Shown here piece after piece: positions 48,101 to 59,710 of a stretch of 64,000 nt of DNA. Both the position numbers and the translations under genes were made by a program. This DNA is from Cardinalis cardinalis (Eukaryota > Chordata > Aves > Passeriformes > Cardinalidae): positions 1,114,467 to 1,178,466 of the forward strand of contig JACDOX010000119.1 in assembly GCA_014549065.1 (NCBI GenBank). Direction: 5' to 3'. Each line of letters opens with the position of its first letter. The first letter of the stretch is position 1. A model generated the notes under the pieces. The model was not told the DNA's origin, ran no database searches, and saw only the letters and a program-made list of their open reading frames with translations.

Positions 48101-51100
48101 AATAATATTCCNGTAGCCATATTTGCAAATTTTTATAAATCCACTAGTGTTGCAAGCCTTGCAAATCTTTCAGCACAAGCAAAAGCTCAATTTGAGTGTC
48201 AAGTCACTTATTTTATAGTCTGAATGGGAATGACATGCTCCTGGAAACCTGTCCCTCTCTGNAGCTGCTGAGCCCACCAGAAAACTTAATTGAGCTTCTC
48301 CATGTGACACATCTGAGAGAAATGTGCCTTTGCAAAGAACAACTTGAACAGGAGCAGCTGCTTGTGAAGCGCTGGGTTTGCTCTGCACNGTGAGGGGATC
48401 ACTGACATTAGAGTGGATGTCTTGGCTGGGTTCAACCAGAAAACATCCTTGTGTTAATCTGGATGGGTAGGTTCTGCCGAGGTTCACTGTCTCAATTTTC
48501 AGGACTTTGGCAGGGTTTCAGCCTCGTCCTCAACTGATCATTTTTACTCTATTGAATCAGTGATTCATCACCGCTTGCTCTCTGGTGATACTTTACTTTT
48601 TCTCCATCTCTGTAAAAACCTATGATTTCCTCTTGTTCAAAATCACTTCAGAAAGGCTTTATAATTCATCTGGTTTTATTACTCCAGACTTTTGCCTCCT
48701 TTCTTCATGGGAAAGCTGTACTGGAAAACTTCTATCCAAGTGCTCCTTCACATCCCTCTGTGAATGTGCTCCAGTCTTAAGAGAGGTTTTATACATTGGC
48801 CCTTTTTAACTGAAGCATCAAGCACCAGAATAAAATCAAAGAATAATAAAATCACAGAATGAATAAAACTGTGAAGATCTCATAGCTAAACCAACACATG
48901 GAGGTGGGAATATCAAGATGATTGTGGCCTGGATTTGAAAGTCAATGACTGCTTGAGATTGCTCATTCCTAACCTTTGACATTTATATCTGCTTTTCTTC
49001 CTGTTCTTGAGAAACTTCTGCAGCATAACAGATCAAAAAGGCATTTTGTCTTACAAATTTAGTCCAGACTCTCTTCAGGTTGTCTGCATTTCATAAAGGG
49101 AAACAAAAGAAACAAACCCCAGAACACATCAAATTCTGTTTTGATCTTCAGGCACAGGCTCAATTATTATTAAAATGAGGTTGGTTATTAAAAAAGCAGC
49201 ACACAGTATTTACACTTTTCTTTCTGCTTTGACAGATTTGTCCAATTTCTATTGAAGATAAAGGACATACATATATCTGTCCCATCAGAAATGCTTTCCA
49301 TCAAATTTATTTATAAGGCACTGGTAAAAGAATACTGAAAGTCATTTGAACATTCATTAGTATTTTTTTCTGGAGTTTTTTTTTTTAATTTACTCATTAA
49401 AAGAATTGTGATGCCAGATTTGTAATTTTAGAGATAATAGTCTTGTCTAGATGCATTTACATTATGTGCTATAGAATTTGATTTCTCTTTGACAACACCT
49501 CAGGTATAGGATATTTTTTGGTCTAACAGTAATTTTTTTTTCTCTAATTTCACTCAGAGCTTCCCACAGTTGTTTTAAACTAGTCAGTTCATGAGAATCT
49601 GAATAAAGGCATTTTAACAATTGTACCTAGATCAGCCTGTCACTGGTTTTTGATCTGTTTTAGCTATTAAACTCAGTAATATTTTCTGAGTTGCTGTTTT
49701 TCTCCTAGGTAATCTTGGTTTCACTCCCTCATTCTTGCTACCTTTTGATAGCAACTGAAATGTTCTCCTACAACACTCAAGAAAACATACCCAAGGAGGA
49801 AACCTGTAATTTTATTCTAATCTACAATAATTTAATACTGAAAATCCATAATCTTCATCAAAAGAATCACAGTGCGCTGATAAGACTCCAAGGGGCCAGA
49901 GTCCTCTCTTGAAATAGGTGTGGAAATCCTTCCTGTAAATGGTCCCTTCTGCTAATATTTCACTTACTCTTACAAAACTTTTCACTTCACTGGAATTGGA
50001 AATACATAAATTAGGTAGAAATAGTGGGACTGAAGCCACATTCCAATTTGCTGTAGGAATCACAAATATTGTCCCCAATATTTATACTTAATTTATAAAG
50101 CCTTTGCAGCTTTCTTTAGTAGGAAAGGAACTTCACCTTTATTTCACCACTTTAATGAACAGCTCCAGAATAAAAATTTAGACAAGACATGCTTTTGGTT
50201 TATTTAAAGGTGCTACCTGTTCGTTGAATGAGATCAGTGAGACTCTCTAGACTTTTCTAGGATTAAATTCAAGACAGACTTGCAGGATATCCCAGGCAAC
50301 ACAGTGTCTACATTCCCATCAACTCCTTATCTGAAAGCCCAAGGAGGGCAGACTGGAGCACTGTGTGAACACTTTTGAANAAGACAAAGTCCATCATACA
50401 TTTTATCAAAATTATTTCAACTTCTAATGGCTTAAACCAGTATTATACTTGAATTCTGCAACAGTTTTTTTTCCCCCCATTCTAAAAGAAAGTCAGGAGC
50501 ATGTTCCTTCTGCTCTGTTTTCATTAAAATGTTTTAAAGATGTTTTATGGAGAAGAGTCACTACCTTAACCTGTATTTGGCTAATTAAGGACGCCTCAAA
50601 GCATTCGAGAGCATTAGCCACAATCTTACCAAATATAAATGTAAAAATAGATACCAAATACACAATTTTTATATACCAAATATAAAATGTTTAAAATCAT
50701 TGCCCTGCATTAGGAGCTTTGTGAGATTTCTGAATATATTCCCCAGTCCTGTCATACTTTTGTAAATATTTCTCTTGTTTTCATCTCAGACAGGAATACT
50801 TCTCTATCAAGTTAGAGGCTGTATTACCACTCACTGTTTTCTTGGGTATTTGTTCCTAACAAATAATCTTTGTTTGTTTCTNATTTACTCTTATTTATTT
50901 TGAGCTTGTGGAGTCATCCACACTGACTTTGCTGTCAGCAGATTTCATTTCATTTCACACAGATTTGTGTGTGAATTCCTCACACTCCTTTCATAAGCTT
51001 GATTTATGGCTTGCCTTTGAACCTGTTCATTTTATCTTGTACTAAATGTGAATTGGAGACAGAGCTGCACTAATTTGTCATCTTTTGCTACATAAAGTTT

Positions 51101-51269
51101 TCTCCTCTGTGCTTCCNCCTTTTCATTCATTGTGAAATGTACAGCTTAGGCTAAGAGTGACTAACAGCTGACTGTTGATTTCCTCTTAGTATTTTAATAT
51201 TTAAAATTTACTTGACTCTGAAAAGCTAAAAATTTGGCCACCCTAAGGCTTTTTCCTGCCATACACTTA
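45107..51269. other. Noncoding stretch, no gene seen
   Basis: The frames at 46441-46767, 46906-47172 and 47233-47634 have no recognisable domain. CCCTAACCCTAAG at 47603-47615 is two telomere-like units and far too short to be an interstitial telomeric repeat. Stretch 48838-48890 resembles a decayed minus-strand CR1 end (AATCACAGAATGAATAAAAC, GAAGATCTCATAG), but I would not name it with confidence. Confidence 0.45.
47796..47834. repeat. (TA)n / (TATACA)n microsatellite
   Basis: About 39 bases of alternating TATA and TACATA words, an imperfect dinucleotide repeat. Confidence 0.9.
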
Positions 51270-51337
51270 GGAGTTGGACTTGATGAACCTTTTGGGTCCC
51301 TTCCAGCTCAGAATATTCTGTGATAATCTGTGATAAT
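51270..51337 (+). mobile_element. CR1 LINE extreme 3' end
   Basis: TTGGACTTGATGAACCTTTT, GGGTCCCTTCCAGCTCAG and AATATTCTGTGAT followed by a repeated ATCTGTGAT are the diagnostic terminus of avian CR1, including the short terminal direct repeats. Only about 70 bases survive. Confidence 0.85.
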
Positions 51338-51858
51338 TGGGAAAATCAATTGCTAAAAAATAATGAATACAAAGCCACCTGTTTGGCATATCCCTGCTTA
51401 TTACATGGGAATATAGATGTAGTCAAAAGTGATTGGTGATTAATTCCATTAAAAAGAAATCTGAGTCTCCAGGCTGTGATGTAAAAGACTCTTTAAATCC
51501 TTGTGATGGGCTGTAGAGGCAGTTTTCTTTCTAAACTGAATTTCTTTCAAGGGTGTGTTNCATTGAGTTAACCTCTGCCTTCAGCAGTCCTGAGCAAATT
51601 TTTGGCATGATTTACTCTTTAATTACTTATTTGGATGNGTTTTCTGTGAGGCTTCTTACTCGGCTAATAGTTAGATATGAAGTTAAGTCTTAGCCACACA
51701 AGAGATTTGAACTGTAAGACAGAGCAGCCCAGAGGTTCATATTACCTTCAATACATTTAATTTAGTGAGGTTTTACAGAAATGGTTTTGGAGCATGTAGG
51801 TTTTATCATTCAAGAAATAATGATTTTTTTTTTTAAAGGCTCACTGATATGCCCTTAC
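51338..51858. other. Noncoding stretch, no gene seen
   Basis: No gene, RNA or repeat is recognisable here. A T-run lies at about 51824-51834. Confidence 0.5.
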
Positions 51859-51926
51859 CTTGTCCCACAAAAGATGTTTGGTCAGGTGTTGCCTTCAGAA
51901 GCTGTTTTACAGTTTGGCTTGTGGAC
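51859..51926 (-). other. Candidate exon, 68 bp, unverified
   Basis: On the minus strand GGTTATTTAG precedes the segment, a fair acceptor, and GGACAAG followed by GTAAGG is a near-consensus donor at 51858/51859. The frame that skips one base is open for 22 codons, starting STSQTVKQLLKATPD and ending TSFVGQ, with one base left over. The other two frames have stops. The peptide looks protein-like but is short and I cannot assign it. Confidence 0.25.
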
Positions 51927-52678
51927 CTAAATAACCATTAGATATACCCTGGAGAGTGGAGGATTGCCAAGAAATAGATGAGCAATGAAAAGTAAAAGCA
52001 GGGAGAGAAGGATATGAAGTGAAGTCCAAAGTGAGAAATTTTCCAGGACAGAATGCAATTAGTCATTATATCTTTGAAAGCTTTTGTGGGATAAAAAATT
52101 ACATGTAACAGAGAGATATTGAAATTGGAAAAGCTTTTTTTATTAGGACACTCTCCTGGTTTTATGTGGGACAGTGTTAATTTTCTTGTTGGAATCTGGT
52201 ATATGGGCAATTTCATGACCCTGGATACAATCTTTNTGAATGGACTCTGCATAGGGAAGAAATATTGTTTCATTCATCTAAAAATTAGATATAATTACTA
52301 ATATTGTAAAACTTTGTACTCTGCTGCAAAACATTTTATAGAAATGGAAGTCCTTGAGAAAGGTCTGCATTGTAAGCAGATAAGCAATTAAGGAAAAAGA
52401 GTTTGTTACCATAACAGCTTCTTATTGACCCTTTTATGGAACATAAGAATCACAGAAGCNCCTTATATTTTAATGGTATTTTACAGAGTTATAAAGTAGA
52501 GAGAGGTAGTGATACATAAAATCGCTCTTCATATTTAGTTGAAAAAGCTACATTCAGCTTCTGAACAGCAATTTTCCTTTTGTTGTATTTAATTTCTTCT
52601 TTGNCCCTTTTGAAAGCCAGCAAATATAGAGGAAAAATTAAAAAGGTATTTATTTGCAACTTCCTGNCTCTGTTCCAG
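51927..52678. other. Noncoding stretch, no gene seen
   Basis: The minus-strand frame 51938-52273 and the + strand frame 52119-52301 overlap and have no motif. The last 20 bases are the pyrimidine tract of the next candidate. Confidence 0.5.
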
Positions 52679-52768
52679 GTTCTTCCTTTTGTGTATGAAG
52701 ACAACAAGAAGATGATCCTGCTACTGGTCAAAAAAGATATTGTGAAGGTTGTAAGGGCTTCTTGGTGA
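52679..52768 (+). other. Candidate terminal exon, acceptor and short frame only
   Basis: CTCTGTTCCAG at 52668-52678 is a good acceptor, in phase 0 with a frame of 29 codons (VLPFVYEDNKKMILLLVKKD...) that ends at TGA 52766-52768. Charged and aliphatic residues alternate in a protein-like way. Beyond the stop, a different frame (52773-53048) stays open for 91 codons, which could reflect a frameshifted remnant, but I see no family to support that. Confidence 0.2.
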
Positions 52769-55700
52769 ATTCTTGTGTCCTAATGGTGCTGAAGGGGAAT
52801 TTTTAACAGTTACAGCCTTGGCTGGAAGAGGCAGCAAAGCTGAAACCAGACTCAAAGTAGTGATAGAAAGAGGAACTTTCAGCAACTCACAGCAGCTTGT
52901 CCTTAAAACCACAGGGAGAAAGTTGTGGAACAGCCTTTCCAGGACAGAGCTGTGCACGCCCTTTAACACGCACTGCTTGCTCATCATCAGAGTGATGCCA
53001 AGGTCTGCTCTTGGAAAGCATGAAGTCCTTTGCTCCTGTATTCAATAGCCACACACTGTTGNCCCACCACTGCTGAAGAACATGGGAAAAACCCCAAAAA
53101 GTGGCNTTTCACTGACTAATTCCTATTTAGAGCTCAGAACTTCAAAGCAGTCTTCTCTGAAGCCTGACAAGCGTGAGCTTTTGGTGCTTTTGGTGCTGTG
53201 TACCCCGAGTTGGGAGAGCATTCTGACTTAAATTTTGGGTTTTGCCCTGCTCTAGCACAGCAATGTTTGCCCTTTCTTGAACTGCAATAAATGTGTTGGG
53301 TTATTCTGCTGCACCAGGGGAGCCTCTGGGGAGCAAAAACCCATTTGTGTGTTTGGACAGAAATTTCTGTGAGCTACGGGAACAAAGCTGATGGGATCTG
53401 ACAGTGCCCAGTGNGGACACAATTCATGGACAGCAGTAGGATCTGGAGTTTGGTCACAGCATAAGCAAAGAGTGTCTAAAACCATCCATCTACCACTGTG
53501 ACACTCCCCTGGAGCTGCTTCCCTTCACCTTTGCTAATCACATGCAAAGGGTCAGGCTGAGCCGAGCAGAGAGCTGATACTTGCTGGCCACAAACTGATG
53601 CCTGCAAGGTTTACTCTGCAGTAGCTTCAGCAGAAAATCTGTTAAACTCATTCTCAGATTCCCTTTATTGGCATGTTGTTCATTGCTGATGTCTGTTGGA
53701 TTAGCCTTTTTTTCTTTTTTTTTTTTTTTTTTTACAGTTAAATCAATCATTAATACCCTGTGTTGGGTTTGAAGGGCATTAAGATATTTTTGCAGCCTGC
53801 AAATTTTAGACATTTGGACAACACTGATTGTGAATGGTTCAAGTGCAGATGGGGATTTCTTTTTTCCTTTTTTCCTGTTTTTAAATTAGGATCATGTATC
53901 TTATGTATGTCTTTTGAATATGATAGGAAGGCTTCCTGTCTGTGCTAGTCCTACTGTAACAGGACCAGAGTAGAGGGGGATTTAATGGTGACAGCAACTA
54001 GGAAAAGAGATTCTGACCCTTCTGAAANTTTTACTTTCATTATTGAGGGTGAAGAAGAAGAGAAGTGGGATAAGATCAGATTTGGAGAGGGGAAAGGTTA
54101 CAACAAAAGTAGTACAGGAAAAATGCAAGAAAGGCTTTTTTACTGAAGTCCTCCATATTGTGAATGGGGGTGCTTGCCTTTTTATACATGAAACTTCATC
54201 TTGCTGAAGAGTCAAGTATCTCTGGACTGGTTTACCTCCCATGAACCATATTAGGTGAGTGGAGGCACATATGTACATGCATGCTNTATGAATATTAGGT
54301 TAATATATGAAAGAATCTAAATTCTGACAACACAGATTACAAACTTTGTGCTGAAACTTTATTTTTTTTCTCTGTTGAACGAATTCCCTTTTCCTGCACA
54401 CTCAGCTCTTGATGGCAGTGCTCAAAGATGTTCTGAGCTTCTGNTTCCTTTAATTGACTAACGGGGGACAAATAGCATATCTCCAAGGAAGACCCAATAT
54501 TAAAGGCCACATTAGTGGAGAGTCTTCAGCTCAGTACAGCATTATAATAAACTTGTCTCTACTGAGAATACCCACCAGCCTTTTTAAGTTTTTTTTCACC
54601 CTCACAAAGTACAAAATTGATAAGGCACAGGCAAGGCTTAGGGCTGTTCTGGCTGGGGTTTAGCAGTTCCATGGATTCTGCTGCTCTCTCACTTCTACCC
54701 TNGCTGACAAATCTTTAGTGGTAACAGCAGCTCTCTCTCCTTGACTATTATTTCAGAAGATGATTTAAGAAAGCACTTAATAGCCTTAATGAGGACAGTA
54801 AATGATCCCAGTGGAACTGATATGCAAATATTTTTTTAGTGCCCTGCTGAATCAGGTTTGCAGGTCTTATTTCTAACCTCGGTGGTAGAACCACAATTTT
54901 CCTGCTGCTAACCACTTTCCCTCACTAAAGAGGGTTCATTTGGGAACAACTAATGCTTTCCCAATAACCTACTCCAGCTGAACATTTCTGTGCTTAGTAA
55001 ATATTCAGTTGCTAAGAAGAGTAATGAATCCTTAAGTGTACATAAGAATGATTTATTGCATAATGTGAATTTACAGCCCATTACAGGAAATAATTACATT
55101 CCACTAATTACAAAACTTAATAGTCACTCCAGCCTTGGAAACAGCAGTGTGAGCAAGCAGATTTGCAGCCATGCATTCAAAAGAATGAACTACATGAGAG
55201 GCAGTTAGCTGAAAATCAGTTTACCATTTAACCCCAGCTCAATTCAGAGATCTAATTCATGGCAAAGTTGTTTTGAATTAGGTTTTTTTCCCATGGTCAA
55301 CTTTTCTAAAAACTTAGAGGAAATGGGATCATTAAAGAGAATGACTAGAAGCATATTAAGAAAGTTCATCAGCCTTCAGATTCGCCATAGAGTCCCTGAG
55401 GAAGAAAAAAAAGACTTTTTTGCCCATGGTGTGGGTGGGTTTTGTAATGAGTTTGTAATAATTTGCTTTCCTCTATACAGTGCAAACACACTCCTGTGTC
55501 AGGTACTGCTGCTCACACTGGGCAGGCAGTGCAAGGCTTGGTTCTCTCCTTTGAGCTGAGGAAATGATGGGGAACTGCCAGAATCAATTCTGTAAATGTT
55601 GCCAACAAAGGGCAACAAGCCTTCCTGGAGATTTCCAGCTGCAATGCAGGCAGCATTTCTTTTACTCTTTGACACCTGGTTCACCTGTCTGCATCTTGAC

Positions 55701-57457
55701 AAGGCTCTGCAGGGTTGTGCGGGCTGCAGGCTCTGCAANTGAGATATGGAATTTAGGAGACAGATTTTTAGAGNAGGATCTGTTAAATTAAACAGGAAAA
55801 TTGCCAAGGATAATTTCAGTTTGATAGAATGGCATCTAATAGGAAGTGGAGCATGCTAATTGATGGAAAGGTTTTTATGCTAAGTAAAGTGAATTTGATG
55901 TAAAAAAGAAAAGCCACCCATTATGTGGAGCGGTCTGTTTAACCTTCAGAGTGACTCTTGTGGGTTTTAAGAATAACTTATTGGCAGATTATTTGTTTTG
56001 TCCTGGACTTGGGAAATCAAAACCATCTTTCACTGACCAAAAAAGTTCCAATTTAGCAAGATCCAGACAGNAGCAGCAGATTGCCAGCAAATTGTCCATC
56101 AGTGGGCAAATAGTGGAGAATGTATGGCAAAACTGTTGGTTTTGGATGCATGCATATTGCTGAAGAGGTTAAATGATAACACTGTCCAAAGCTGATGAAT
56201 TTTCTTGGAGAATGAGATAACTTCAAGAGTACAATCAGTTGCCCAAGGGCTTATTTAAACANAACTGCAACTTTTGCTTCCATAACTTAACAAATTCTCA
56301 TCAGTGTGAAACTGNAAAAGCAATGTTTGGGCTACCAATGGATACCAGATGCATTCACAGGTTTGAAAATTCTGCTTTTGATCTTATCAAGACATAGGGG
56401 AAATGTAGTCTTTATTTAAGTATAGAACACACAAAATATTGTTATGTATTTGTAGCCAAAAGCATTATTTCAAAACATAAGTCCCTTGACAAGTTTCAGT
56501 GGGTTTGCAAACAGCTGATCAGGGATTAAGATTTTTTTTTNCTTCATAAAAATACTGTAAATTTAAGATTTTACCAAAGGTGGTTTTTTTTTTTCCTTCC
56601 CCATGTCAAACCAATATTATTTCACAATGAAAATATATGTCATTAAATGCCATTTGGCCTCAGCTCTAGCCAAGCTAGTTGATGTAAATGACTTTCATCT
56701 CTCTCTCTCATCTGGTGCTTTCCTATCTTGCTTGCCATAAAATTATCAGTGAAGTAGGAATGCCAAAAAATACCTAGCTTTAATTCTTTGTTAATTCGTG
56801 CAGTTCCATCAGGTCCCAGGATTTACAGCTCCTGTATGGAAAATGGATTTGTTTTCTTTTCTACCTGCTAATCCACATGCAGGTGGAGATAGCTGCAGTT
56901 TTCTTTCTGTGCAATTTTGGTGTTGGCTAATCATTTAAAAGAGCTTTTAAAAAATGGGAGAAGCAAAAATGATGCTCCTTTCCCAGGAGGGAATTCAGTT
57001 ATATGGTGGTATTTGCATGTCTGTTCAGGAAGTTCAAGCCTAAGGTTATCTTTTCCAGTCCATACATTTCCCAGGATTACAAACACAAGGCTGAAGTTGT
57101 TCATTTTTTACCTCTGTTTACAAACTGGCTGCAGCAAATTGCAATACACTTGAATAAATATGTTCATTGCTGTTGATTTAAATTAATACTTGCTAAATAA
57201 GGAGGTCAGATCCTGACATTTCTAAGCAGGCAGAGTACAGTTCAGGACTATTCAACGCTGATATTCACAATTCCTGTAGTGATAAGCAGCCTAAATGTTG
57301 CTTCTGTGTCCTGAATGGGTGACTATCACTTACATCAAGGTGTTTTGGCATAAAAGGTTAAACAGAAAGATTGTTACTACATTAGGTAACCTTGCCACTG
57401 ACTTTCTTTTCAAACTGAAAAATAGATTTTACTCCAGCTGCAGCAAAAGCTGCTCAC
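52769..57457. other. Noncoding stretch, no gene seen
   Basis: It holds a poly-T run at 53707-53733 and a short repetition of CTTTTGGTG at 53179-53200. TTAG followed by GTGAGT at 54254 is a good donor without an acceptor. The frame 55293-55559 begins with a charged helix-like stretch but lacks splice support. No gene is supported. Confidence 0.45.
53707..53733. repeat. Poly-T run
   Basis: About 27 bases of T with one C, followed by ACAG. It could be the tail of a minus-strand retrotransposed transcript, but the adjoining minus-strand sequence is not recognisable. Confidence 0.85.
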
Positions 57458-57557
57458 CTCATTGATGGATGCATCCAGTCAACAGCTGGGGAATGATACA
57501 GTGAAGGACCATTCAAATGATTTAGCTGATATATGAGCACTGGCCTGATATTTATGG
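57458..57557 (-). other. Candidate exon, 100 bp, unverified
   Basis: On the minus strand CAGTCCTTTGTCAG precedes the segment, a good acceptor, and AATGAG followed by GTGAGC is a good donor at 57457/57458. One frame is open: two bases, 32 codons (INIRPVLIYQLNHLNG ... VDWMHPSM), two bases. The other frames contain stops. A second acceptor (ATTCCCCAG) inside would leave only about 28 bases. No family is recognised. Confidence 0.22.
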
Positions 57558-57789
57558 CTGACAAAGGACTGACCAGGCTCTGAGACAGCCAGGATTTAAA
57601 TCCATGGATTTTCTGCTGTTATCACTGCAGGATGCTGTTAATGTCAGCCTGCCACTCATGTTCTGCAGCCTTGCTACTCGTCTATTTTGGAATATTTGGG
57701 CTTGGTTACATCCTGTGCCATTGGAACTGCAGAGGTCACATGCCTTAAATAAATTCTTTATTTANCATGTAGACTCTGTTTCTCCTCAG

Positions 57790-57878
57790 CAAAGGCTTCT
57801 CTTCGGAGTCTTTAACTTAATATCCACTCAGATTATTGGCAAATATGGAAGAAGATTCTTACACAGCATGTATCCAAG
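57790..57878 (+). other. Candidate exon, 89 bp, near-perfect splice sites
   Basis: GTTTCTCCTCAG at 57778-57789 is a strong acceptor and ATCCAAG followed by GTAAGT at 57878/57879 matches the donor consensus fully. Only the frame starting on the first base is open, giving 29 codons (QRLLFGVFNLISTQIIG ... RRFLHSMYP) plus two bases. The frame also stays open upstream to an ATG at 57604, so the openness is not limited to the exon. The donor lies inside a 25-bp duplication that repeats GGTAAGTA downstream. No family is recognised; a noncoding-RNA exon is as likely as a coding one. Confidence 0.33.
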
Positions 57879-57925
57879 GTAAGTACCCAAGGTTGGAATA
57901 TTGGTAAGTAACCAAATGGAATATT
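57878..57925 (+). repeat. Tandem duplication carrying two GTAAGT donor motifs
   Basis: GGTAAGTACCCAAGG plus TTGGAATATT (57878-57902) is followed by GGTAAGTAACCAAAT plus GGAATATT (57903-57925). The two units differ by a two-base deletion and one or two substitutions, so the splice-donor consensus occurs twice, 25 bases apart. Confidence 0.85.
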
Positions 57926-59710
57926 GCTGTGGAAAAGATGGATGTATAACTTACCAATGAAAGAATTGTAGAGGGGCTTGAAGTTAAGCTACCCATAAAT
58001 ATCTTTGCCCCAAGACCCATGCTGTAGACTCCTTATTTATTAAACAATCAGTATATATTTCAAACAATGCTATTTGCACAGCTCAGCAGATTTTCTTTTA
58101 CCCTTTCTTAAGGTCACAAACTCAGCAAAACTGAGCCTTCAGCAGACCTGAGAAAGATCATTTTTGGCTTTCACTCAACCTTAATTTAAGGATGGATGTG
58201 AAATTAGCTGGTTTCATGTCTGCTGCCAGGCAGGTGGCATCNTGTGTGTGTGTGTGTGCAGGGAACCAACTCCTCTCACTGTGCCACAGTAATTCCAGCA
58301 GCCTACANAGTAAAACAGTTTCTGCAGGCAGTGTGTGCACAAATGAGGAGTGCAAAGCTCTTTTAAACTTGCTAATGCACCAGTGGCTAACTATGAATAA
58401 TGATTTGCCAGGGTAAACATTAATATGCTCCTCACCTCCTGATGAAATGCCTGATGGGGCTTTGCCAGCCAGGCAGGTGCCAATCAAATGGGGATGTGTC
58501 AGTCCCCTCTGCTTCTCAGAACAGGCTGCTCCTCTGCTGCTGCTGCTGAATTAACATCTCTGCTGGCTTTCTCTTAAAGTTCTACACGTTTTCACAGAAA
58601 ATTTAAAATTTTCCTCTTGAATTTTGTTTAGCTGTCCTTTCTCACAGGCACTTTGCTCTTGCATCCTGAAGTGTTTGTATCCAAGCTATTGATTGTCTCA
58701 AAAATCCATTATTGCCAGGGACATCTCAGCAGCATTCCAGCTGAAGCTGACAAGCAGATGATGGATTGTTATCATTAAACACTGATACTCATATTTTAAA
58801 CAGTGCCCCAAACTTTCAAGGATTCAGAGTAGGATTTAAAGTTAGGAGAGTGGAAGACTAGAAAGATTAAAGCTTTCCACGGCTCAGAAATATGGCCAGG
58901 TAATGATTAAGTCATGAATTCTTCACCAATGTTTATGAAAGCTTTGGGGCTCCTTGCCTTGGATTATTCTAGAAAGAGAAAGTCTCAGATCCTTTTAATG
59001 GTATGTAAAGTATTTTTTTTATATGTAGCAACACAGAAGCAACTTCTAGTCAGGTTTAATCTTCCAAGCTTCCTCCTGTTGTATATTAAATTCTCTTATT
59101 AGCTGGTTGTTTTAATGTTATATTGAAGTTCTAGTGTAATTATATCCTAAATAATTAACAGTAATTTTTTTAGCATGGGTCAGGAAACTTAAAATATCAT
59201 TTTTATAGACGAGGAAAAAGTGGTTCTAACCCTGAATGTAGTTTTACACGAAGCACTTAAACTATGCATGACAGTGCCAGGAATTGGATCATGCTGTTAT
59301 CAAGGATCCTGGTTGCTACTGAAAAAAATATCAGCATTACATGTGGCACCAGATTTTTAATTTTCTTTTTTAACAACTGATAACCTGAGGTCTTTGAAAA
59401 GGCTTAATAATTTTCAGTTTTTATTCTGCCATAGTGATCTGATTCTTTGCACTTTGTTGCTGCGCTATTCCTGAGGCATGCTGCTAAACCACTGTAGCTG
59501 GATTTTGGACAGAGTAAGTTTTAATGAATGTTTATTTTAGACACAATGCCAAAAGAGGAAAAGAAAAAAAAGGCAATTTTCTCTCAGTCTTTGAAAGGAA
59601 ATTCACTAACTGGATTTCTCCTTCCCGATTTACTGCTGAATTCAGGTCTGTATAAGTCATTACAGAACAGTCCTCTTTCAAAAAGCAGATACTTCATGCC
59701 ACTTGCTTGC
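57926..59710. other. Noncoding stretch, no gene seen
   Basis: It holds a (TG)8 run at 58243-58257 and a short (CTG)4 run near 58538-58549. The overlapping frames at 58158-58487 have no motif. No gene is supported. Confidence 0.5.

Noticed and set aside
48838..48890. Decayed CR1 end on the minus strand
   Set aside because: Similar words (ATCACAGAATG, AGATCTCATAG) but no contiguous diagnostic CR1 segment; left as unassigned.
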